Positions 25,423 to 33,463 of a DNA stretch of 48,601 nt are shown one piece after another. The DNA comes from JARBUG01 sp035628915 (GTDB lineage Bacteria > Bacillota > Sulfobacillia > Symbiobacteriales > Symbiobacteriaceae). The translations under genes were made by a program, and so were the position numbers. The notes under the pieces are model-generated. The model did not search any database. It was not told where the DNA came from and worked only from the letters and a program-made list of their open reading frames with translations. Position 1 is the stretch's first letter. Every line of letters starts with the position of its first letter. The stretch lies in assembly GCA_035628915.1 (NCBI GenBank), contig DASPIW010000051.1:1-48601 (forward strand), written 5' to 3'.

Positions 25423-26694
25423 ATGATCGACTCAGGACAAGCTAAACGAAATCTTTACATTCTGTGGGCCGGCTGCTTCATGGCCGCCTGCAGCTTTTCG
25501 CTGGTCATGCCCTTCCTCCCCCGCTTCATTGAGGAACTGGGCGTCAGCCACGGCGTCTATGCGTGGTCCGGGTGGACGTACTCCATCAGCTTCGTGGCGA
25601 GCGCCGTCATGTCGCCCGTGTGGGGCAACCTGGCCGACCGCTTCGGCCGCAAACCGATGATCATCCGCTCGGGCATCAGCATCGGCATCGTCTACCTCTT
25701 CATGAGCGCCGTCCACAATCCGTACCAGCTCTTCTTCCTGCGCCTGTTCAACGGCGCCCTGGCCGGGTTCATTCCCTCCGCCATCGCACTCGTTGCGACC
25801 AACACGCCCGAGCACCGGGTGGGGCGGGCGCTGGCCCTCCTGCAGACCAGCACCGCGGCCGGCACCATTATGGGGCCCATGCTGGGCGGCACGCTGGCCG
25901 ACCTGTTCGGTATCCGCATGTCGATGCGCATCGGCAGCGGTCTGCTGCTGCTGGCTACCCTGCTGGTAGCGGTCGGTGTGCGCGAGCAGATACTGGGCGC
26001 CGGCCGGGCCCGCACCAGCCCCCTGCAGGATCTGAAAGTCGCCGTGACCAACCGGACGCTCTTTGCGCTGATGATCTCGGCGATGCTGATCAACGCGTCG
26101 ATTCAGTCGCTGGAGCCGATTCTCACCAAGTTCGTGCCCGAACTGCGCATGGAAGGGGCGCTGGTCTGGCTGACGCAAGCGCTCTTTGGCCGGGCGGATG
26201 CCAACGCGTTCATCGCCGGCTTCATCTTCTCCCTGCCGGCCATCGCGGTGCTGGTCGCGGCGCCCCGCTGGGCCCGGGTCGGCGAGAAGCTTGGCTTCGC
26301 AAAACTCCTTGCAGCCGGCCTCCTCATGGCAGGCCTGCTGGTGCTGCCCCAGTCGCTGGTCAGGACCGCCGGCATGCTGATGCTGCTGCGCTTCATCTAC
26401 GGCATCTTCACGGCCGCCGTGCAGCCGTCGATCAACGCGACGCTCGCCTATGCGGTGCACCCCTCGTTCCGGGGGCGGGCGTACGGCATCAACCAGAGCG
26501 CTCATTTTATTGGCGCCGTGCTGGGCCCCACCCTGAGCGGGTACGTCGCCGACTGGTTCGGCCCCCGGGCCGTCTTCGTCTTCACCGGCCTGCTGCTGAT
26601 GACCTCGGCCTTCTGGGTCTACCGGGAGCTGGCAGCGCACCCGGTGGGCCGGCATCTGGTGGGCGCCCCGGATGGGACAGGCACAGTCACATAA
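25423..26694 (+). CDS. MFS transporter, DHA1-type drug/efflux family
   Basis: This 423-residue protein has about 12 transmembrane segments and probably exports drugs or metabolites by proton antiport. Motif A is GNLADRFGRKPMIIRSG, in the loop after helix 2 (about 67-83). The helix 4/5 region reads RLFNGALAGFIPSAIALVA, and the motif C-like stretch is GTIMGPMLGGTLADLFG. A second-half counterpart, GPTLSGYVADWFGPR, is present. It resembles the YitG/TetA-like Firmicute group. GGGAGG lies about 15 nt before the ATG, so the start is acceptable but not strong. It is a single gene closed by a strong terminator. The substrate is unknown. Confidence 0.88.
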   Translation: MIDSGQAKRNLYILWAGCFMAACSFSLVMPFLPRFIEELGVSHGVYAWSGWTYSISFVASAVMSPVWGNLADRFGRKPMIIRSGISIGIVYLFMSAVHNPYQLFFLRLFNGALAGFIPSAIALVATNTPEHRVGRALALLQTSTAAGTIMGPMLGGTLADLFGIRMSMRIGSGLLLLATLLVAVGVREQILGAGRARTSPLQDLKVAVTNRTLFALMISAMLINASIQSLEPILTKFVPELRMEGALVWLTQALFGRADANAFIAGFIFSLPAIAVLVAAPRWARVGEKLGFAKLLAAGLLMAGLLVLPQSLVRTAGMLMLLRFIYGIFTAAVQPSINATLAYAVHPSFRGRAYGINQSAHFIGAVLGPTLSGYVADWFGPRAVFVFTGLLLMTSAFWVYRELAAHPVGRHLVGAPDGTGTVT

Positions 26695-26733
26695 AGAAGC
26701 CGCCGGGAAGGATCGACTTCCCGGCGGCTTCTT
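26694..26733. terminator. Strong terminator, probably bidirectional
   Basis: Perfect 17-nt arms, AAGAAGCCGCCGGGAAG / CTTCCCGGCGGCTTCTT, close a 6-nt loop. It overlaps the MFS stop codon region and also faces the leftward small gene at 26755. Confidence 0.85.
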
Positions 26734-26754
26734 ATATGAACGATTTGCGTGCAC

Positions 26755-26892
26755 CTACTGCGCCTCCGGCCCCACCAGCCACTCGCCCGCCGGCTGCAGG
26801 AGCGAGATGATCGCCCGCCCCAGAGTGACTTCCTCGGGAGCGATGGCGATGGCGACACCAGTGCCCGCGCTGAGTACCAGGACGGCGATCAC
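26755..26892 (-). CDS. Possible 45-residue single-span membrane peptide
   Basis: From a GTG with GGGGAG 9 nt upstream, the frame reads a hydrophobic helix, IAVLVLSAGTGVAIAIA, then EEVTLGRAIISLLQPAGEWL and stops at 26755. This would be a small membrane protein of unknown function. The binding site and the terminator behind it are the support; no family is recognised. A longer frame upstream has poor composition. Confidence 0.4.
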   Translation of the reverse strand: MIAVLVLSAGTGVAIAIAPEEVTLGRAIISLLQPAGEWLVGPEAQ

Positions 26893-27010
26893 CGTCCACA
26901 GCTCCCCGCGCTCTGGATCACAGTCTTCCCTGGAAAATGACCCTTTAGCTGGTTCTCTCGATTTCCGATAGAAGGAGTGAAGAGAGACCGCACATAAGGG
27001 AGTGAGTCCT

Positions 27011-27181
27011 ATGCCATGGCTCCGCATGGTGTGGCGACTGGGGAAGCTGCGACTGATGAGGAGCCATGAAGGGGAGTATTTCCTCCAGTGGAAGGGCCGG
27101 CAATTGATGCGGCTTCCGCGCGTCCGGTGGCCGAAGCTGCGCTGGCGCCATAGCACACGGCGCAATCGCGACGCGCGGTGA
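27011..27181 (+). CDS. Small basic protein, 56 residues
   Basis: ATG lies 9 nt after AAGGGA. The product starts MPWLRMVWRLGKLRLMRSHE and contains 15 Arg and 4 Lys in 56 residues, with several Trp (EYFLQWKGRQLMRLP, VRWPKLRWRH). It is very basic and probably binds nucleic acid or membranes, but no family is recognised. It lies alone between two leftward genes. Support comes from the binding site and the consistent charged/aromatic composition. Confidence 0.5.
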   Translation: MPWLRMVWRLGKLRLMRSHEGEYFLQWKGRQLMRLPRVRWPKLRWRHSTRRNRDAR

Positions 27182-27215
27182 GCCTGGTCGATCGCCGGCC
27201 CAATCCACTGCTGCT

Positions 27216-28601
27216 TCAGTCTTCTCCCACAATGACCCGATTCTTGCCGCTCACTTTGGCGGAGTATACTGCGAGGTCGGCTCTGTGCAAGAGTTCCGTC
27301 AGTTCGTAACCCGGATGCATGCGCGCAATACCAATGCTGGCGGAAGGGTGCACTGCGGTATCAAGACCCTCACAGGCGATCTCTTCGATGCCGGCCCGGA
27401 TGCGCTCCACGATCCCGGTGGCCGCCGCAAGTCCGGTGTCAGCCAGGATGATCGCAAACTCGTCTCCGCCCAGCCGAACCACGAGGTCGGTTGCCCGGAC
27501 CTGACCGCGCAGGTACTCGGCCACCTTGACGAGAAATGCGTCGCCCGCAACGTGGCCCAGTCTGTCGTTTACCTGCTTGAAATTGTCCAGATCCACCAGG
27601 CATAGCACGGACTCCGTATCGCTGCCGAGCGTCTGGAACAAGGTCTGAAGATACTCCTCCATCCCCCGCCTGTTCTTCAGGGCCGTAAGGGCATCATGGG
27701 TGGCGAGATAGCGGTTATGGTGGTCCTGCAACCGCCGCTCGGTCACGTCGTAACAGGAACCGATGTATCCGGCAAATTCACCGTCCAGGCCATAGAACGG
27801 CTGGCCGATGTCCAGAATCCAGCGATATTCCCCGTCGTGGCGGCGGAGGCGATACTCCATTTCGAACGCTTCCCGCTTGGCGAAAGCTGAGAGGTAGATA
27901 CGCAAGCATTCATCGAAGTCATCGCGGTGCACCCCTTCTGCCCAGCCATTGCCCAGTTCCTCTTCCATGGTGCGGCCCGTAAACCGCAGCCAGTTGCGGT
28001 TGAAGTAATCGCACATGGCGTCCAGCCCGGACCGCCAGATCAGGGCGGGAAACTCATCGAACAATGCGAGATAGAAGTCACGGGACCGCTTCAGGAGATC
28101 GCGCTCGCGCGCCACTTCGATCGTTGGGTTGGCGTTCTCCGCCTGGGCCGCTAACAGGGCCAGACCAATCACGTCAGCAAAGCTGGCCGCCACTTCCTGG
28201 TCGTGCATGGTAAAGCCGTCCGGCTTGTTGACCAGGGCCATGGCGCCAGCCACCCGCCTCGCCGCCCGCACCGGTACGGCAAGCTTGCTGCGAATCTCAT
28301 CAGGGGCGGTCTCTGCGGCACCAGAGATCCCGGGTCGGGCGATGCTGTAGCGCAGCGGCTGCCCCGTATGCATGGTCAAATCGCCCAGGTGGCTGAGGTA
28401 TGCTTGCGTGCCCACGTTCCCTGACGACTCTCCAACCAGAAGTTGCTGCCTGCCGCCGTTGGCGTCCAGGAAATAGACCCCGCCGGCGCTGGCACCGGTC
28501 AGGGCGCAGCACCGAGTCACAGCCTCCTGAATGGCATCGCGGCAGCTTGAAGTGTGCAGCATTCGCAGGCAGTGCTGGAGGGCCTGCAATTCCACGTTCA
28601 T
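27216..28601 (-). CDS. Diguanylate cyclase with GAF and PAS sensor domains
   Basis: This 461-residue cytoplasmic protein makes c-di-GMP from two GTP. The N-terminal GAF-like domain (about 10-165) contains SKLAVPVRAARRVAGAMALV. A PAS/PAC domain (about 180-300) has FPALIWRSGLDAMCDYFNRN and EYRLRRHDGEYRWILDIGQP. The C-terminal GGDEF domain (about 305-458) has an intact RLGGDEFAIIL active site and the product-inhibition site RATD five residues upstream. It should therefore be active and feedback-controlled. No EAL/HD-GYP domain is present. AAGGTGG lies 4 nt before the ATG. The nearby EPS operon is a plausible but unproven c-di-GMP target. Confidence 0.92.
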   Translation of the reverse strand: MNVELQALQHCLRMLHTSSCRDAIQEAVTRCCALTGASAGGVYFLDANGGRQQLLVGESSGNVGTQAYLSHLGDLTMHTGQPLRYSIARPGISGAAETAPDEIRSKLAVPVRAARRVAGAMALVNKPDGFTMHDQEVAASFADVIGLALLAAQAENANPTIEVARERDLLKRSRDFYLALFDEFPALIWRSGLDAMCDYFNRNWLRFTGRTMEEELGNGWAEGVHRDDFDECLRIYLSAFAKREAFEMEYRLRRHDGEYRWILDIGQPFYGLDGEFAGYIGSCYDVTERRLQDHHNRYLATHDALTALKNRRGMEEYLQTLFQTLGSDTESVLCLVDLDNFKQVNDRLGHVAGDAFLVKVAEYLRGQVRATDLVVRLGGDEFAIILADTGLAAATGIVERIRAGIEEIACEGLDTAVHPSASIGIARMHPGYELTELLHRADLAVYSAKVSGKNRVIVGED

Positions 28602-28637
28602 GTAACCACCTTTTTTCTTACATGGGATTAGGTAAGA

Positions 28638-28664
28638 ACCCGGCGCCAGGTTCTGGCGCCGGGT
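28638..28664 (-). terminator. Hairpin after the VTT membrane protein gene
   Basis: The perfect 11-bp stem ACCCGGCGCCA / TGGCGCCGGGT has a 5-nt loop and lies 36 nt past the stop at 28701. Leftward it is followed by TCTTACCTAAT, a poor T-run. Confidence 0.55.
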
Positions 28665-28700
28665 ACTTGCATATGGAGGTAGGTGTTGGATTTGAACCCG

Positions 28701-29351
28701 TCAAGCCGTCAGCCGCTGCCAGAGCCGGCGCCCGCCGGCGATTAACACCACGAAGAGCAGCAGCACGGCGGTGCTGAGCAGCCCGGCCCGGTTGGCGGCG
28801 GCCAGGTCGCTGCCGAACCAGGAGTAGGCGAGGAGCGCCGGGGCTTGTCCCACCACCGCCACCGATAGGAACGGGAAGAGCCCAATCCGGCTGATGCCGG
28901 CCAGGTAGGCGACCACATCAAACGAAGCGATGGGAATCAGCCGGCCGAAGAGCGTGAGTATGAAGAAGTGAAACGGCCCCAGTTGTGCCGCCCGCTCCAC
29001 CCACTTCTCGCCCAGCTTGCTGCGGACCAGGGGCTGCCCGACGCGCCGGGCCAGAGCAAAGTTGACGGTCGCCCCGAGGGTGCCGCCCACCAGCGAGTAG
29101 AACATGCCCGGCACGGGGCCGTACAGGGCGCCGGCCGCCATGGTGACGGGCCACGAAGGCAAAGGCGACAGCACGGCCTGCAGCAGCTGCAGCCCGATAA
29201 CCACCGCTGGCCCCCAGGCCCCGGTCCGGGCCAGGAGCCCCGCGGCCGCAGCCGCCCCGCCGGCAAACGCCGGCCGCACATACGGCCATGCCGCAAGGAT
29301 GGCGCCGGCAAGCAGTGCCAGCGCCACCCACTTCCCTACCCGTGCACTCAC
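28701..29351 (-). CDS. TVP38/TMEM64-family (VTT domain) membrane protein
   Basis: This 216-residue protein has about six hydrophobic stretches. The VTT/SNARE-associated domain signature is visible as SPLPSWPVTMAAGALYGPVPG, followed by GGTLGATVNFALARRVG and the FLTLF-type segment FFILTLFGRLIPIASFDVVA. Relatives (DedA/YdjZ/TVP38) are linked to lipid or undecaprenyl phosphate scrambling; the function here is inferred. GTG at 29351 is chosen for GGAGG 8 nt upstream; a GTG five codons earlier lies on the Shine-Dalgarno sequence. It starts 15 nt after the NlpC/P60 gene, so the two are probably cotranscribed. Confidence 0.82.
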   Translation of the reverse strand: MSARVGKWVALALLAGAILAAWPYVRPAFAGGAAAAAGLLARTGAWGPAVVIGLQLLQAVLSPLPSWPVTMAAGALYGPVPGMFYSLVGGTLGATVNFALARRVGQPLVRSKLGEKWVERAAQLGPFHFFILTLFGRLIPIASFDVVAYLAGISRIGLFPFLSVAVVGQAPALLAYSWFGSDLAAANRAGLLSTAVLLLFVVLIAGGRRLWQRLTA

Positions 29352-29366
29352 AGCGATTCCCTCCAC

Positions 29367-30221
29367 CTACCGGAAGACCCGACGGGCTCCTAAATACCGT
29401 TCCGCCCACCAGGGGTTGGACAGCGGCGTGACCTTCACGCCGGTCTCGGCGTTCTGGGAGTGAACGAAGCCCCCGGCCCCGTCGTAAATGCCCACGTGCG
29501 AAGCCCCGGGCGCATAGGTCGTAAAGAAGACCAGGTCGCCGGCCTGCAGTTGATCCCGGCTGACCTGCACACCAATCTCGAACATTTCGTGCGATGTGCG
29601 GGGCAGTTCGGTGCCGACCTGCTGGCCCACGTACCACATCAGGCCGCTGCAGTCGAACCCCGTGTCGGGGCTGGTGCCGCCCCAGGCGTAGGGCAGGCCC
29701 ACCATCTCCTTCGCCACGGCGAGGGCCCGGGCGCCGTTTCGGGTGGTGGTACCGCCGTCGCGGCTGACAACCGGCTTCTCTGCTTTTGTCTCAATCAGGA
29801 CGGTGCGGGTTTCGCCCTCCCACGCCACGGCCATGCCGAAGTTCTCGACAAAGAAGCGGAGCGGAATCAGGGTCCGGCCTTCGACGAGGCGGGGGGGCAC
29901 ATCAAGCGCAACTCTCTGGCCGTTTACGTCGGCTTCCGTGCTGCCAATCTGAGCCTTGATCGTCGTCGCGTTCAGGGTCGCAATCACGGTGCTGGCGGCC
30001 GGGTCCCAACTGACGCTGGCGCCGATCGCTTCCAGCAAGGCGCGCATCGGAAAGAGCGTGCGCTGATTCTCGATAATCGGTGCCACGGAAAGCTCCAGTT
30101 CGCGTCCATCGAGCCTGGCCCGGATCGGATCGGCGGCAAAGGCCGTGTGGGGCAACATGGTCAGGGTGACTGCAGCGGCACCGATCAGCCACGGGCGCAG
30201 GCGATGTGACACCTTCTCCAT
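29367..30221 (-). CDS. Secreted NlpC/P60 peptidoglycan endopeptidase with copper-amine-oxidase-like N-domain
   Basis: This 284-residue protein has a signal peptide (LIGAAAVTLTMLPHTAFAA). A copper amine oxidase N-terminal-like domain follows (about 35-145: LFPMRALLEAIGASVSW and RTLIPLRFFVENFGMAVAW), a wall or surface attachment module in Firmicutes. The C-terminal NlpC/P60 domain (about 165-284) has catalytic Cys in FDCSGLMWYVG, His in GASHVGIYDG and a third polar residue in FVHSQNAE, with SHEMFEIG between them. It should cleave stem peptides (D-Glu to diamino acid) outside the cell. GGGGGGAA lies just before the ATG. It is the first gene of a pair with the VTT protein. Confidence 0.9.
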   Translation of the reverse strand: MEKVSHRLRPWLIGAAAVTLTMLPHTAFAADPIRARLDGRELELSVAPIIENQRTLFPMRALLEAIGASVSWDPAASTVIATLNATTIKAQIGSTEADVNGQRVALDVPPRLVEGRTLIPLRFFVENFGMAVAWEGETRTVLIETKAEKPVVSRDGGTTTRNGARALAVAKEMVGLPYAWGGTSPDTGFDCSGLMWYVGQQVGTELPRTSHEMFEIGVQVSRDQLQAGDLVFFTTYAPGASHVGIYDGAGGFVHSQNAETGVKVTPLSNPWWAERYLGARRVFR

Positions 30222-30358
30222 ATCTTCCCCCCATGAGTGAAGTGATATGTTGCGTTGAATGCGGGGTATACCAAGGTTCGAGCCGGGACGGGCAGTTTCC
30301 TGTGAATCCTGTCACAGTGTGTTGCGGTTCTTTTTTCCAGTCACGAGACCATGCGTAA

Positions 30359-30384
30359 GGGACCGTCCAGTTTGTGACGGTCCC
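30359..30384 (-). terminator. Hairpin after the VanW gene
   Basis: The perfect 9-bp stem GGGACCGTC / GACGGTCCC lies about 22 nt past the VanW stop. There is no strong T-run. Confidence 0.5.
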
Positions 30385-30406
30385 TCGACATTTGGTGGAT
30401 GGAACT

Positions 30407-31750
30407 TTACGGAAGCGCCGGACCGGTCAGGATCACCTGGGTGGTGGGCAGATAGTTGTCGCGGGAGAGCAGTTCCTTTTTGACCAGTTCGCCGTCCTGG
30501 TAGACCAGGCGGTATGCCTCGGAGACGGGCCCCGGATGGCCCGCCAGCTTGACCACCTGCTGGCCGGGGGCCAGCGCCGGGTCGACGATGCGCCGGCTGG
30601 TGAACGGCCGGGAGCCGAGAATCTGCGATTCGATGCGCACTTCCTGCCCGTCAGGGGCGTCGCCGTACACCCGGAAGGTGACCCGCCCCTCGCCGGCTTC
30701 TGTTTCAATGTAGATGTAGCCCGGGCTGGTGTTGCGGATCTTCAGATCCTCCCACCCCTGTGCGATGGCCGCATCCTGCGACGGCTCAATGTAGGTCACC
30801 GCCAGTTGGTGCGGGTGACGTTCCAGGATCTCCAGGTTGGCGCGCAGGGCGGCCCCGTAGAAGGTGGTCGCCACCTGACAGACGCCGCCGCCCACCCCGG
30901 GCACCAGTTCGCCACTCACGATGATGTAGGCTTCCTTCCACCCGTTGGCCGCATCCACCGGACCGACGGTGGCGTTGTACGACAGGATTTCGCCCGGTTT
31001 GATGACCAGCCCGTTGAAGGCGCGGGCCGCCCGCTCGACGTTCTCCGCCCGGGGGATGGTCGGGTCGTATTGCGTGGTCCACTGGGAGACCAGCTTGCGA
31101 ATGCGCATCGACTCAAGCGTCGCCCGGGTGACGGCGGGCGGTTTCGGCGAGAGCGGCACTTCGAGCCAGTCCGACTGGCCGAGGCCCTGGAGAGCGACGA
31201 GGACCGCCTGGGTCTCCACCAATACGCCGTTCACTTCCGGCGTGATGACCGGCTCCCGGTTGGTGACGGCGAACCGGGCGGGCGAGGGCTCCGTTTGCAG
31301 GGCCAGACGCACCGGCCCGATGGCGCTTTCCAACACCGCGGCGTCCCACGTGGTCAGGCCGCTCACGTGCAGCGCCGGTCTGCTCCACCCGTTTCGCTGC
31401 CACCAGGGCACAAGCTGAGCGGCCTCCGTGAGCGCGGCCGCTGCGTCGACCGCAGGCGTGAGGCCGAGACTGGCAAGCGAGTAGTACCACTGGTTCTCGC
31501 CTGCCGTGAGCGCCACGGTGCGGGAAAGGTCGCGGGCCACGTCCGCCTCGACGAGGGCGACCAATTCGGCAAGATGGCGGCTCCCGGCCACATGCCGGTC
31601 GCCCACGTACACCTGGTAGACGGGCGGCACGGCAAAGAGCAAGCTGAGCAGGCCCGACAGCAGGGCGGCCACCGCCAGTGCCACCGGCCAGGAAGGCCGC
31701 ACCGGAAGAGCAGCGGCAGCCTGGCGGGCCCGCTCAGCCAGTTCCCTCAC
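30407..31750 (-). CDS. VanW-family membrane-anchored wall protein with G5-like C-terminus
   Basis: This 447-residue protein is anchored by one N-terminal helix (VALAVAALLSGLLSLLFAVP, about 23-42). The extracellular part has a YkuD/PGdyn-like segment (about 50-220) and then the VanW domain, with FNGLVIKPGEILSYN and the signature PGVGGGVCQVATTFYGAAL (about 290-308), then LERHPHQ. The C-terminal region (about 375-445) with VRIESQILG and VVKLAGHPGP resembles a G5 domain. VanW proteins occur in glycopeptide-resistance clusters and in many Gram-positives; their biochemical role is unsettled. No vanHAX genes are here. GTG with GAGGGGGTGA 6-8 nt upstream is a good start. Confidence 0.88.
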   Translation of the reverse strand: MRELAERARQAAAALPVRPSWPVALAVAALLSGLLSLLFAVPPVYQVYVGDRHVAGSRHLAELVALVEADVARDLSRTVALTAGENQWYYSLASLGLTPAVDAAAALTEAAQLVPWWQRNGWSRPALHVSGLTTWDAAVLESAIGPVRLALQTEPSPARFAVTNREPVITPEVNGVLVETQAVLVALQGLGQSDWLEVPLSPKPPAVTRATLESMRIRKLVSQWTTQYDPTIPRAENVERAARAFNGLVIKPGEILSYNATVGPVDAANGWKEAYIIVSGELVPGVGGGVCQVATTFYGAALRANLEILERHPHQLAVTYIEPSQDAAIAQGWEDLKIRNTSPGYIYIETEAGEGRVTFRVYGDAPDGQEVRIESQILGSRPFTSRRIVDPALAPGQQVVKLAGHPGPVSEAYRLVYQDGELVKKELLSRDNYLPTTQVILTGPALP

Positions 31751-31882
31751 CTGTCGTCACCCCCTCGCATGTAGTAATACGGACAATGGGGCGGCAGCGT
31801 TTGGTATCACAGCCAAAAAATGCCCTCAGGGTGATGCTATCCCGTATCCGTCACCCTTATTCCGGTCATCCCATGCGCAGCG

Positions 31883-32200
31883 CTAGTGCAGGTCACAAAT
31901 CAGGTTGCGGCGGGGGATTTCGACGTGCAGGCGCAGTTCGGCGCCGGCGATGGCGCGGTGCAGCGGTTCGGTGTAGACGAGGCGTCCGGTCGGCGAGTAC
32001 ACGAAGAGCAGCAGGTCGGACGGACCGTCCAGGGGCTCGTAGGCCACCCGGAAGCGGCCCAGGTCGCCGCTGATGGCGCCGCCCAGCAGCTCCAGTTCGA
32101 CTTCATCGCCGCCCGTCAGTCTGGCGGCGACCACCTGCAGACCAGCCAGCGGACGACCCGACTCCCGCACGGTCAGCGTCCCGGATACGGCCCGGTTCAC
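31883..32200 (-). CDS. Small beta-sandwich protein (carboxypeptidase-regulatory-like)
   Basis: This 105-residue protein has alternating hydrophobic strands: SGTLTVRESGRPLAGLQVV at the N-terminus, GDLGRFRVAYEPL in the middle, DLLLFVYSPTGRLVYTEPLH, and a closing strand AELRLHVEIP. The pattern V-x-x-x-GxPLAGLxVxA ... G-x-F is that of carboxypeptidase regulatory-like/transthyretin folds. No signal peptide is present, which is unusual for that fold. GTG with GAGGTG 7 nt upstream is a good start. It lies upstream of the VanW gene on the same strand with a 132-nt gap. The function is unknown. Confidence 0.65.
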   Translation of the reverse strand: MNRAVSGTLTVRESGRPLAGLQVVAARLTGGDEVELELLGGAISGDLGRFRVAYEPLDGPSDLLLFVYSPTGRLVYTEPLHRAIAGAELRLHVEIPRRNLICDLH

Positions 32201-32261
32201 AGATCTTCACCTCGGCTGTCGATTCGCTGACTTTGGTATAGACCCCGGCGCAAAATTCGTC

Positions 32262-32267
32262 TATAAT
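32262..32267 (+). promoter_or_regulatory. Possible -10 element of the small membrane protein gene
   Basis: A consensus TATAAT lies 119 nt before the GTG at 32386. I could not find a matching -35 at 16-18 nt, so this is weak. Confidence 0.3.
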
Positions 32268-32385
32268 AAGGGACTGGTAGTACTATGCGTATGGCACCAA
32301 AGGGTTATCGTACAGTTTCTGCATCAGCCATCCGGCAGCCTGTTCGCTGGGAGCTAGATAGACCTGTAAGGAGGCGCAGCCAACC

Positions 32386-32613
32386 GTGCAAATCCCGCTC
32401 GTCGTTAAGTGGATCGGCGTTTTCGTTTTCAGCGGCCTCTTGGGTGGCAGCATGATGATGCTCTTCAAGGGGACCCTGCCCCCGCCGCTCACGAAGGTTC
32501 GCGTGAATCCGATCGTCTCGACGTCCCTGTTCGTACTGGGCATGACCGGCGTCCTGCTCTTCGGGGAGCCGGAACTGCTGCAGAACACCATTAACCTGGC
32601 CCTGGGCAAGTAG
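32386..32613 (+). CDS. Small two-span membrane protein
   Basis: This 75-residue protein has two hydrophobic helices: WIGVFVFSGLLGGSMMMLF (about 9-27) and IVSTSLFVLGMTGVLLFG (about 43-60). The loop between them reads KGTLPPPLTKVRVNP. No family is recognised. GTG has AAGGAGG about 12 nt upstream. The gene is monocistronic, ends before a strong bidirectional terminator, and converges on the XRE regulator. The function is unknown. Confidence 0.7.
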   Translation: MQIPLVVKWIGVFVFSGLLGGSMMMLFKGTLPPPLTKVRVNPIVSTSLFVLGMTGVLLFGEPELLQNTINLALGK

Positions 32614-32643
32614 TTCCGGTAGATTCGTTCGGTGGAGATACAT

Positions 32644-32676
32644 AGCGCCCCGCCACCAATTGGGTGGCGGGGCGCT
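32644..32676. terminator. Strong bidirectional terminator
   Basis: The perfect 14-bp stem AGCGCCCCGCCACC / GGTGGCGGGGCGCT has a 5-nt loop between two convergent genes. Confidence 0.8.
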
Positions 32677-32684
32677 GTCTGTGT

Positions 32685-33356
32685 TCAGCGGGCTGCGGTG
32701 GCGGTCAGAATCAGCCGCTTCAGGTCGTCCGGCGTGAGCCGGTGTTCGAGGGCGAGGCGGATGGCTTCCACGTACAGGAGTGCGTCGGGTGCGGGCACGG
32801 GCGCCTCCGCCTCGTCAAAGTAGCCGTGGGTGATGAACCGGAGCGGCACGCCGCTGACCCGGGCCAGCTGTTGGGCGATGTAGTGGCTGACTTCGGCGCC
32901 AATGTCAATGATTTCGCGGAAGTAGGCGTAGCTGATGTTCAGCTGGAAGGCCAGTTCAATAGAAGTAAAGCTTTCGGGAAACCGCCGGACCAGGAAAGTG
33001 ACCAGCTCGGCGAACCGCCCTGCGGGGTCGGCGGCGGCAAGTTCATCCCGGCGGCGGGCGGGCAGGGCGCTCCAGTGGCGCCGGAACTCGCGGCTGACGG
33101 TCGCGGTGGACGGGCCGGAGCTGGCCGGCTCGCGGCCGGGGGCGGAGACTGCGCCGAAGAGGAAGGCCGCCCGGACGCCGAGGGACTGGGCCAGCGACTC
33201 GACCGTTTGCCGGGTGGGGTTGTCCTTTACGCCGTGCTCCAGCTGGGACAGATAGCTGACGGCCCGGCCGCTGCGCTCGGAGAGCTGCTGCAAGGTGATG
33301 CCCTGCTCCTTCCGGGCCCAGCGGATGCGTTGCGCCAGCAGGCCGCTATCGACCAT
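32685..33356 (-). CDS. XRE-family transcriptional regulator
   Basis: This 223-residue protein has an N-terminal HTH_3 domain (about 6-66: LAQRIRWARKEQGITLQQLS, then GRAVSYLSQLEHGVKDNPTR and LAQSLGV). The C-terminal portion (about 90-220) is helical with FPESFTSIELAFQLNISYAY and PDALLYVEAIRLALEHRL; it looks like a ligand or partner-binding region, and no named domain is recognised. It probably represses or activates nearby genes. It has its own promoter candidate at 33390-33418. Targets are unknown. Confidence 0.85.
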   Translation of the reverse strand: MVDSGLLAQRIRWARKEQGITLQQLSERSGRAVSYLSQLEHGVKDNPTRQTVESLAQSLGVRAAFLFGAVSAPGREPASSGPSTATVSREFRRHWSALPARRRDELAAADPAGRFAELVTFLVRRFPESFTSIELAFQLNISYAYFREIIDIGAEVSHYIAQQLARVSGVPLRFITHGYFDEAEAPVPAPDALLYVEAIRLALEHRLTPDDLKRLILTATAAR

Positions 33357-33389
33357 GGAGACACACCCTTTCCCTCCAAGATTGGGATG

Positions 33390-33418
33390 ATTGTACCATT
33401 TTTTACCTCTGGGCGCAA
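33390..33418 (-). promoter_or_regulatory. Sigma-A-type promoter candidate of the XRE regulator
   Basis: Leftward, TTGCGC (33418-33413), a 17-nt spacer and TACAAT (33395-33390) lie 34 nt before the start codon. The -10 is strong and the -35 keeps only TTG. Confidence 0.5.
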
Positions 33419-33463
33419 CGGGGGTTGGGAAAGGTTGTCGAAAAGTGGGGTAGTTTGGAATTT

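Noticed and set aside
25432..26754. Long minus-strand open frame opposite the MFS gene
   Set aside because: Gln/Gly/Arg-rich composition with no membrane or domain signal; it is an antisense artefact of high GC.
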